Below, in pieces: positions 57,821 through 64,000 of a DNA stretch of 64,000 bases (within the stretch, counting starts at the first letter, position 1; every line of letters begins with the position of its first letter). The DNA lies in the NCBI RefSeq assembly GCF_003627215.1, contig NZ_CP032677.1, forward strand, positions 5,213,501-5,277,500, in the 5' to 3' direction. The translations under genes and the position numbers were made by a program. The DNA comes from Pseudomonas sp. Leaf58. Its GTDB lineage: Bacteria; Pseudomonadota; Gammaproteobacteria; Pseudomonadales; Pseudomonadaceae. The notes below the pieces were generated by a model that worked only from the letters and a program-made list of their open reading frames with translations, searched no databases and was not told the origin of the DNA.

Positions 57821-58934
57821 CTCTACGAATCCTTCTTTGCAAACGCTCCCAAGACCGCAACACGGTACCCGCATCAAGCAGGCTTGGTTTATCTACGTGA
57901 TGGGGCCACTGATGAGAGCTGTGCCTGGTTAGCGCTGTGGACAACACCGTCAAAATCAAAGGTTTCGACCTTCTTGGTAACGGCAGGGACGAAAGCGGAA
58001 GGGATGCTTCGGCTGCAGCGAGAACAAAACGCTCTGGCCCCGCTTGCATTATCCCCCAAACCACCCCGAGCAGCCCAGAGCGCTCGACGCAACTCAAGTA
58101 CTCGAACGGCAGCCCCAGGGTCGAGCGCTGTAGTTTATCGACACCCTCCAGGCCCATCAGAAAGCAAAAGCGCTTCGTGCTGGCAGAAGGATGACGTATG
58201 AAAAACTGGATCATGGAGACCATAACGCGCGCAATGAACATCCAGTCGCAGAAGGCCAGTTCAACCTCTCCAAAAAAGGCAGTTCGACCGAAAGCCCGAT
58301 CAGCGTATGCCTGGAACGCCAGTGCATTTGGGTCCACTTCCTCCAGAGGTGCCCTGTCCAACACCACTAGACAGCGGTGGCAGTGTGACAGGTTGGTGGT
58401 GGGCTGTAGCAGAACGGGTTGAAGCGCCGCATGACAGTTCGGGCAACGGTCGATCAACTGGGCGTGGTGAACAACGCAGCACGTGTGCCAGGCCAAACGA
58501 TGTTGGATCTGATAGTGCGATGGGCACGTGGTCATACATACAGGGCAGGACTGCAGATCGCCCGCGTGGGCTGATTTGCGACAGCCAGCTACCAGTAACC
58601 AAGGCCAGACACTGCTTCGATTCAACCAGGCCACTGGATGCAAGCTCTGGGCTATGGGAAAGAGGGTGCTCGCTGATAATGCTTGAGACGGTATACCCGC
58701 AAGACTGGAGAGGGCCGCAAGCTGCAGCGCATTGATGCCCCGGTCAAAATCATGATGCCAGACTTTGGGTCCAACACCGATCGCACATGTCAAAACATCC
58801 AGCTTGCAGCGATGGGCATGCGCAGTTCTCACCAACCAGGACGAGAAAAGCTCGTCAGGTAACAGAGCTGGGGTGAGTGGCCACTTCGAGCTTAAACAAC
58901 ACGCTCCCGGATGCCACGTGAAGGACGCTTCCAC
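57807..58934 (-). CDS. tniD: TniQ family target-selection protein
   Basis: A 375-aa TniQ/TnsD-like protein. Seen: the N-terminal LLPDELFSSWLVRTAHAH motif and the zinc finger (CPVCMTTCPSHYQIQHRLAW, HTCCVVHHAQLIDRCPNC). It recruits TnsC to a chosen sequence; given the insertion site it probably recognises comM. Overlaps TnsC by 43 nt. Confidence 0.85.
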   Translation of the reverse strand: MEASFTWHPGACCLSSKWPLTPALLPDELFSSWLVRTAHAHRCKLDVLTCAIGVGPKVWHHDFDRGINALQLAALSSLAGIPSQALSASTLFPIAQSLHPVAWLNRSSVWPWLLVAGCRKSAHAGDLQSCPVCMTTCPSHYQIQHRLAWHTCCVVHHAQLIDRCPNCHAALQPVLLQPTTNLSHCHRCLVVLDRAPLEEVDPNALAFQAYADRAFGRTAFFGEVELAFCDWMFIARVMVSMIQFFIRHPSASTKRFCFLMGLEGVDKLQRSTLGLPFEYLSCVERSGLLGVVWGIMQAGPERFVLAAAEASLPLSSLPLPRRSKPLILTVLSTALTRHSSHQWPHHVDKPSLLDAGTVLRSWERLQRRIRRDGIP

Positions 58935-59782
58935 GACTTACTCTCGATGAGTTGCCGATCAATGCATTCCCTACCGGACGTAATGGCTTCCTTGGCGCAT
59001 TCCAGCAACAAGCCATGCAGGTCGCCGGTATTTCCCCCCGAGATGGAGTGAATGAGTTGAGCCAATTCAGGCTTGAACAAAGAGGATGGCTTCTTGAGCG
59101 GCAGCACCGCTTCAAACGCCTTCAAGAGACGCTGGAAATCTGCGTTGAGCTTCCAGGTATCCAGCTTGATGACATCGAACCGACTTGCGTGCTGGGCATC
59201 GAGATGAAGAATCTGCACGGCGTCAGTTGTTCCGACACCAACGATCGGGATCACCAGTGTGTTGCACAACAGCTTGATCGCATTCATCACCTCGCGTTGC
59301 TTCGTCGCAGGCCCTATCAGCATCGAGTGGATCTCGTCGATGATCAGCATCCGAACACTGAGCTGCCGCAAGGCGTGAATGACCTGATACCGAAGGGTGA
59401 CCTTGGAGTCCGTGGTTCTGTACGGCATCCAGAGCTGATCCAAGATCGCAACGTAGAGATCTTTTTCCTCAGCCGAGGGTGGAGCCTCGGCCAAGATGAG
59501 CGGCCTAACCGGCTCACCGTTATCGTTTGTATAACCCTGCCCATGAATCTTGTCGAATTGCTGAATAATCGTCGTCTTGCCGTTATTTGACTCTCCCACG
59601 ATCAGCAAATTGGGCATCCGAGCACGCTTGGGCGCATCCAGCAGGCATTCCAAGCTGTCTAGAATGTGATGCGCAGCCGGGTAGCCAATCCAGCGAGGCT
59701 CACCCATGAAGCGGATGCGATCGCGGTCAGACATTTGCATCACAGGCCTGAAATCTGCGTGCAGGTGGGCGTAATCAGTCAT
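58892..59782 (-). CDS. tniB: TnsC/TniB AAA+ transposition regulator
   Basis: A 296-aa AAA+ ATPase linking target selection to the transposase. Walker A IVGESNNGKTT (63-71), Walker B MLIIDEIHSML (D149/E150). Overlaps the TnsB-like gene by ATGA. Confidence 0.9.
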   Translation of the reverse strand: MTDYAHLHADFRPVMQMSDRDRIRFMGEPRWIGYPAAHHILDSLECLLDAPKRARMPNLLIVGESNNGKTTIIQQFDKIHGQGYTNDNGEPVRPLILAEAPPSAEEKDLYVAILDQLWMPYRTTDSKVTLRYQVIHALRQLSVRMLIIDEIHSMLIGPATKQREVMNAIKLLCNTLVIPIVGVGTTDAVQILHLDAQHASRFDVIKLDTWKLNADFQRLLKAFEAVLPLKKPSSLFKPELAQLIHSISGGNTGDLHGLLLECAKEAITSGRECIDRQLIESKSWKRPSRGIRERVV

Positions 59783-61701
59783 TGGATATCACCGAGCAGG
59801 TCTACGTCGTCAAGCAAGAGCCCTTCGACATCAGAAGTAGTGGGCTTCAACACTTCAGGCGCTTTGGCTGGCAGTGCTGGCGTGACATTCTTGCTGTGCA
59901 CTTTATGCTTCTGCGCATCACGGCGCGCCTTCTTGGTGTTAGCTGCAGCAGCATCGACCAGCTGGCGACGCTCCTGAATCAATCTGGCTATCAGGGCCTC
60001 ATCGACGTGCTGACGCCCTTCATCGACCGCCTGCTTCTTAGCGGCTCGAAACTCCCAAAGGGTCGCTGACGGAAAGGCTTGGTTTGCCACCGGTACGCGG
60101 AAGTATTGCTTGAGTACAGGGTCGTAGAACCAGATCACGCTGATATCGCGAGGGTCTCGCCTGAATACGAATTTCCGAGGCCTGCCAGTTTCAGGGTCTG
60201 TGGTCCCGATCCAGTGACGTAGGGCTTCCGAGTAGTAGAAAACGTCTAGCTGAACCCCATAATGCTGGACGGTTCGCCGGTACGATGGCATGAAGTCCAA
60301 CTGAACAGTAAGCTGATCCGCTGGACGCGGTGGAATGCTCACCAACGCGTCTGCATCGCGACTGCCAAAGAAACCGAGGTGCCATTTACGCGCTGGTGAC
60401 ATGTAGATCGCTGAGTGGGGCTGGCTGTGATAAAGGATGATCGTCTTGACCAACCATTCCTCAAACTCGCTCATTGTCAGCGCGGCATGTTTATCGGAGT
60501 CATACCCCTTCCTATCGGGAACGTTGCTGTGGGTCGTGCCGGGCAGTTCATGCAGTTGCGCCATGAATGTCCCCAGAAGACGCTCGATATGGCCCCCATA
60601 TTTCGGTCGTTTTACCGGCCTGAACTGGTTTTCAATATTGTAATTCGCACACGAGCGACGGAAGTTTTCGGCTTGGAAGTCTGGCCCGTTGTCAGTGTGG
60701 ACCACGCGAGGGAAGCCCCAAACCGGCCATTCACCCCTAACGTTATGAAGGTTTAACCAGGCTTCCTTCGGCATTATCGAGTGCGCCAAGCACATGCCAA
60801 CGGAAATCTCGGAGGGGTCTTCGAGAGCCAGGTAGTAGCCAGTGATCATGCGAGAATGGACATCGATCGCCAAGGTCAACCACAGACGACCAATCGGCTT
60901 ACGGTACCGGTCATCCACGATGATAAGGTCAATTGGCGTGTGGTCCATTTGGATGACCGCCAGTGGATAATCCGCGCCTGGAAATTTCCCTACAGAAGGC
61001 GTGTGACGATTACGAGCCTGATCAGCGTAGCCACGCCTGCGTAACACGATTTTCTCTGGGATGCGTTTGATACGGGCCCGGATTGCCGATGCACCAGGCG
61101 GAGCGATGCCCATGGCTTTAGCCCGCGATTCAATCTCGTTGATTGTCGACTGGACCGTCACCCGCTGAAGGGTCAGGTAGTGCTGATCGATCACCTCTTC
61201 GATGAGCTGTTCTGCTTGAGCGCTCAAGCGACTATTACCTGATTGCCACCCTCGTTTGCGAGGCACCAACGCCAGCACCTCCTGCCAACTCTGGTATCGA
61301 TCCAGCCAACGGTAAAGCGTTGCCGGGTCTACACCGACTTCCTTTGCCCGACTCTCAACGCTGCTTCTCGGAACTATCGAATCATGTAGCAAAGGCTTGA
61401 TAGCGGAAAATCGCTGCTGGGCGACAGTCCACTCATCCGAGCTAATCGTCGAAATATCATAATTGACATACAGACCTTCAACGCGCTCTTGCTCGACTGG
61501 CTTCAGCTCAGAAATTCGAAGGGATGCGCTTCGGCCGGTCTCAACCTCGATGCCTACAACATTCTGAAAGTCGAGCAACTGGACCAGGCGATAGATGTGC
61601 TTATCGCAGCGGACCATTTCGCCGACTTCGACCCGTACACGCTCCCGTGACGGCTCAAAGGGAACGAGGTGTTCGTCGGTGTCGATCTCATAGAGATTCA
61701 T
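59779..61701 (-). CDS. tniA: TnsB/TniA DDE transposase
   Basis: A 640-aa DDE integrase-type transposase. Order: N-terminal DNA-binding winged-helix segments (about 60-200), catalytic core with Asp in QMDHTPIDLIIVD, Asp in VVHTDNGPDFQAE and Glu in KYGGHIERLLGTF, then a C-terminal beta-barrel (Mu-transposase-like) and a TnsC-interacting tail. It cuts and joins the 3' ends and binds the terminal repeats. ATG 61701 overlaps the TnsA stop by ATGA. Confidence 0.93.
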   Translation of the reverse strand: MNLYEIDTDEHLVPFEPSRERVRVEVGEMVRCDKHIYRLVQLLDFQNVVGIEVETGRSASLRISELKPVEQERVEGLYVNYDISTISSDEWTVAQQRFSAIKPLLHDSIVPRSSVESRAKEVGVDPATLYRWLDRYQSWQEVLALVPRKRGWQSGNSRLSAQAEQLIEEVIDQHYLTLQRVTVQSTINEIESRAKAMGIAPPGASAIRARIKRIPEKIVLRRRGYADQARNRHTPSVGKFPGADYPLAVIQMDHTPIDLIIVDDRYRKPIGRLWLTLAIDVHSRMITGYYLALEDPSEISVGMCLAHSIMPKEAWLNLHNVRGEWPVWGFPRVVHTDNGPDFQAENFRRSCANYNIENQFRPVKRPKYGGHIERLLGTFMAQLHELPGTTHSNVPDRKGYDSDKHAALTMSEFEEWLVKTIILYHSQPHSAIYMSPARKWHLGFFGSRDADALVSIPPRPADQLTVQLDFMPSYRRTVQHYGVQLDVFYYSEALRHWIGTTDPETGRPRKFVFRRDPRDISVIWFYDPVLKQYFRVPVANQAFPSATLWEFRAAKKQAVDEGRQHVDEALIARLIQERRQLVDAAAANTKKARRDAQKHKVHSKNVTPALPAKAPEVLKPTTSDVEGLLLDDVDLLGDIQ

Positions 61702-62387
61702 GGCGTGGCCACCCAAAGCTCAAGGTATTCGTTTAAAGGCTCAGTGATGTCACATTCCACCCGGCCTGTAGCGATCAGGTGCCACAGCAGCGCTACGCCC
61801 CGATCTCGGTAGATGCCTTTGAAATGGCGCGCCAGCAGGTAGTGCACCGGAGCAAAATCCATCTCCTGGAGCGTTTTGAGGACCATATCGATGTCTTCGC
61901 GATCGAAGTCCAAGCGCTCGAACCGCTCAAGAAACGTGATGTTTTCTAGGGGTAGTCCACGTATGCGCGATTCATCGTAGATGCTGAAGGTCCACCCTTC
62001 CTGGCGAGCGTAGCGTCGCGCAGCCTTCCATTTGCCGAGCCAGGCACGCCAGTTTTTGCGCCATTCATAGGCTGGCTTAACCTCAACCAGCATCGGCTTC
62101 GTGTAGTACATGTAGTCGACGTCTGACGGTTGGCGGTAGTGCACCAAAAAATCGGGAGTGTACGTCTGGTCTCGACCCAGGGAATCCACAAAGTCCACCC
62201 GTACAGGCTGGGCAATCACCGACTCAACCCGATGAGAAAACCTCATCCGCTTGAGGAAGTCGCGTTCGAGCAATGACTCGAACGGAACGCCACCCGCACC
62301 GCGAAATGGCAAAAAACCTGAGACGCTACGACGTGTCGGCTTGATAGGACGAACCTGCTTGATTTGGTCGCAGCTATTTCGAGTCAT
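61698..62387 (-). CDS. tniC: TnsA-like endonuclease
   Basis: A 229-aa nuclease cutting the 5' ends so that the element moves by cut-and-paste. PD-(D/E)XK core: Glu in VPFESLLERDFL, Asp in YTPDFLVHY, and LVEVKPAYEWRK (E-x-K). ATG 62387 with AGGA upstream is preferred over an ATG at 62408, which has no ribosome site. The first codons (MTRNSCD) lie inside one of the TnsB-site-like repeats. Confidence 0.88.
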   Translation of the reverse strand: MTRNSCDQIKQVRPIKPTRRSVSGFLPFRGAGGVPFESLLERDFLKRMRFSHRVESVIAQPVRVDFVDSLGRDQTYTPDFLVHYRQPSDVDYMYYTKPMLVEVKPAYEWRKNWRAWLGKWKAARRYARQEGWTFSIYDESRIRGLPLENITFLERFERLDFDREDIDMVLKTLQEMDFAPVHYLLARHFKGIYRDRGVALLWHLIATGRVECDITEPLNEYLELWVATP

Positions 62388-62498
62388 TTTCAATCCTGTC
62401 GCATCCAATTCGAAAATTTTCGCATCTATTTCAGCAGCGGGAAACGGTGCATTGCGGCCTCTAGCCTAATGCTTTCGCAGCTAATTCGAAAGCCTACA
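62368..62498 (-). repeat. Right end with four TnsB-site-like repeats
   Basis: Read inwards from 62498: TGTAGGC tip, TCGAATTAGCTGCGA (62475-62489), TGAAATAGATGCGA (62420-62433), TCGAATTGGATGCGA (62399-62413) and TCGAAATAGCTGCGA (62368-62382). More sites than at the left end, the usual asymmetry of Tn7-like elements. The last site is inside tnsA and the others lie upstream, so TnsB could repress its own operon. Confidence 0.88.
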
Positions 62499-62503
62499 GT
62501 AGC
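62499..62503. repeat. Target-site duplication, right copy
   Basis: GTAGC next to the CCTACA end, identical to 40716-40720. Confidence 0.93.
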
Positions 62504-63148
62504 AGCCGGCCGCAACCGGGCGAAATCACCTTGGCCCACCATGGTGTTCTATTTCTGGATGAACTGCCGGAATTCGAACGGCGTGTTCTCGAGGTGCTGC
62601 GCGAGCCGTTGGAATCGGGTGAAATCGTGATTGCCCGGGCCCGCGACAAGGTGCGGTTTCCCGCGCGCTTCCAGCTGGTAGCGGCAATGAACCCTTGCCC
62701 TTGTGGCTACCTGGGCGACCCCACTGGCCGCTGCCGCTGCAGCACCGAGCAGATCGCGCGCTATCGCAACAAATTGTCCGGGCCGCTATTGGACCGAATC
62801 GACTTGCACCTGACCGTGGCACGCGAGAGCACCACGCTGAACAACCAGCCGTGCGGCGAGAGCAGCGCCGATGTCGCGGCCAAGGTGGCCACTGCGCGTG
62901 AGGTGCAGCATAGGCGGCAAGGGTGTGCGAATGCGTTTCTCGACCTTAACGGGTTGCGCCGCCATTGTGGCTTGGCGGCGGCGGACCAGGCCTGGCTGGA
63001 GGCGGCCTGTGAGCGCCTGACCTTGTCGTTGCGCGCGGCGCACCGGTTGCTGAAGGTGGCGCGAACGCTGGCGGACCTGGGGGGTTGCGAGGTGATTGGC
63101 CGGGCACATCTAGCTGAGGCCCTGCAGTATCGCCCGGGGAGCAGTTAG
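62499..63148 (+). pseudogene. comM: comM 3' part
   Basis: The remaining 215 or so codons of comM, continuing the frame after the duplication (SSRPQPGEITLAHHGVLFLD). It carries Walker B (GVLFLDELPEFERRVLE), the Cys segment MNPCPCGYLGD, the arginine-finger region (GPLLDRIDLHL) and the C-terminal helical lid. Excision would restore the gene exactly if one GTAGC copy were kept. Confidence 0.95.
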
Positions 63149-63173
63149 AGTGTTTGGGCTGCTTCGCAGCACA

Positions 63174-63542
63174 TCACTGCCTGCCAGCCAAGGCCTTTTC
63201 AACCGCCTTCAGCAGCACCTCCTCAGAAAATGGCTTGCCCAGGCAAGCCAGCGCCCCACGGCCCATCACTGCTTGCACCGCGCCATCATCCCAATGCGCC
63301 GACATGCAAATCACCGGCAAGCGCCACCCCAACCGCGCCAGCTCACGCTGCACCTCCTGCCCGCTCATCCCCGGCATCCTCAGGTCGAGCAACACACAGC
63401 CTGCCTCGCGCGCCAACTGCGAGGCCAGGAACACCTCCCCCGTAGAGAACGCCAAGGTCTCGAACCCTGCCGAACGCAGCAGGTTGGCCAGGCTTTTGCG
63501 CACCGACGCATCGTCATCGACGATGCACACCCCTCTGTTCAT
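63174..63542 (-). CDS. Receiver-only response regulator
   Basis: A 122-aa CheY-like receiver without output domain. Acidic pocket CIVDDDASVRKSL, phospho-acceptor Asp in CVLLDLRMPGMSG, conserved Ser/Thr region ICMSAH and Lys in LGKPFSEEVLL. The start overlaps the stop of the FixJ-like gene by ATGA, so both belong to one two-component pathway; its kinase is outside the window. Confidence 0.9.
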   Translation of the reverse strand: MNRGVCIVDDDASVRKSLANLLRSAGFETLAFSTGEVFLASQLAREAGCVLLDLRMPGMSGQEVQRELARLGWRLPVICMSAHWDDGAVQAVMGRGALACLGKPFSEEVLLKAVEKALAGRQ

Positions 63543-64000
63543 GCGCCGCCCAAGCCCTCAGGCCGTGCGTCGATGACGTTGTGCATCGCCACCAGCTCCA
63601 GCAGCGAGCGGGACTGCATTTTGCTCATGATGTTCTTCTTGTGCACCTTGGTCGTCACCTCGCTGGTGCCGATTTCCTTGGCGATCTGCTTGTGCGACAG
63701 GCCGCCGACCACCAGCGAGAACACCTGGCGCTCACGCTGGGTCAGGCGCTGGTACTTTTCCTCGACCTGCCGCGCATGGCGCCATTTGCGCCCTTCGGCC
63801 ACGGCTCGCACGCGCACCACCTGCAGCAGCGCCAGCAACTGGTCTTCGTCGAACGGCTTGGTCAGGAACTCCACAGCCCCGGCGCGCATGGCCTGGACAG
63901 TCATTGGGATGGTGCCGAAGCCGGTCATGAACACGATCGGCCATGGCAGCGCCAGCCGACGCAGCGCGTCTTGTACCTCCAGGCCGCTGGTGTCGGGCAA
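63539..64000 (-). CDS. FixJ-type response regulator (partial, cut by window edge)
   Basis: The C-terminal 153 residues of a FixJ/NarL-type regulator. The receiver remainder has MPDTSGLEVQDAL and PIVFMTGFGTIPMTVQAMRA with LTKPFDEDQL; after a linker comes a LuxR helix-turn-helix (RLTQRERQVFSLVVGG, LSHKQIAKEIGTSEVTTKVH). The N-terminus with the phospho-acceptor Asp region lies beyond 64000. Confidence 0.88.
   Translation of the reverse strand: MPDTSGLEVQDALRRLALPWPIVFMTGFGTIPMTVQAMRAGAVEFLTKPFDEDQLLALLQVVRVRAVAEGRKWRHARQVEEKYQRLTQRERQVFSLVVGGLSHKQIAKEIGTSEVTTKVHKKNIMSKMQSRSLLELVAMHNVIDARPEGLGGA

Larger units (their letters stand above)
40721..62498. mobile_element. Tn6022-type Tn7-like transposon in comM
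   Basis: A 21,778-bp element bounded by inverted ends (left TGTAGGTTTTCGAA; right, read inwards, TGTAGGCTTTCGAA) and a 5-bp duplication. It encodes TnsA, TnsB, TnsC, TniQ and TniE-type proteins in the tniC-A-B-D-E order known from Tn6022 and AbaR islands, which also use comM. A TnsE-like gene and about 12 kb of cargo complete it. TnsA suggests cut-and-paste movement. All transposition genes look intact, so the element may still be mobile. Confidence 0.93.

Noticed and set aside
40721..62498. CRISPR array or Cas genes inside the Tn7-like element
   Set aside because: Some Tn7-like elements carry CRISPR-Cas for guided insertion. I saw no repeat-spacer array and no Cas-like protein here.
40721..62498. 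Integrative element using a tyrosine recombinase
   Set aside because: No integrase gene lies in the element; the 5-bp duplication and Tns proteins show Tn7-like transposition. XerC at 34226 is a host gene.

Overview
The window is a Pseudomonas chromosome segment, most like the P. putida group. The gene order is typical of that group: ubiI-ubiH-pepP-ygfB, zapA-6S RNA-ygfA, rho-trxA-ppx-ppk, cyaA, lysA-dapF-xerC-yigB, sutA, amtB-glnK, ubiK and comM. The host DNA is GC-rich, and several intergenic gaps carry the REP palindromes (GCGGG...CCCGC) common in P. putida. No rRNA or tRNA gene was seen.

Region 1 (about 1-40,700) is core chromosome. It holds ubiquinone synthesis (ubiI, ubiH, ubiD, ubiK), cell division (zapA and a ZapB-like partner), 6S RNA, a YhiI-RbbA-YhhJ type ABC exporter, the Rho terminator, thioredoxin, polyphosphate turnover (ppx/ppk with a likely Pho box), adenylate cyclase, frataxin, lysine synthesis (lysA, dapF), XerC, the stress RNAP factor SutA, and the nitrogen-controlled glnK-amtB operon with visible sigma-54 and NtrC sites. 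Between yigB and sutA lie decayed remains of a two-gene operon.

Region 2 (40,721-62,498; 21,778 bp) is a Tn7-like transposon of the Tn6022 type (tniC-A-B-D-E order). It is inserted in comM between the Walker A and Walker B coding segments. Both boundaries can be read to the base: 5-bp target duplication GTAGC at 40716-40720 and 62499-62503, ends beginning TGTAGG, and 15-bp TnsB-site-like repeats (two at the left end, four at the right). The transposition genes fill the right end: TnsA, TnsB, TnsC, TniQ and a zinc-ribbon TniE-type protein on the minus strand, facing a TnsE-like gene.

The cargo (about 42.1-54.3 kb) looks like a defence or stress island. From left to right it has a zinc-ribbon protein, two unknown proteins, a DUF6602 nuclease-like protein, an orphan MbcA/ParS/Xre-type antitoxin, a tightly overlapping three-gene operon that includes a TIGR04255-like protein, an XRE regulator divergent from DUF4031, MazG-like and uracil-DNA-glycosylase genes, and a convergent five-gene operon. 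That last operon encodes a 93-aa protein, an XRE regulator, an ImmA/IrrE metallopeptidase with a chagasin-like C-terminus, a papain-like peptidase and a thymidylate-synthase-like enzyme. The last two operons meet tail to tail with a 4-bp gap. I regard them as the best candidate for an undescribed system: regulated proteolysis combined with thymidine/uracil nucleotide chemistry.

Region 3 (62,499-64,000) has the 3' half of comM, then a FixJ-type regulator (cut by the window edge) and a receiver-only protein on the minus strand.
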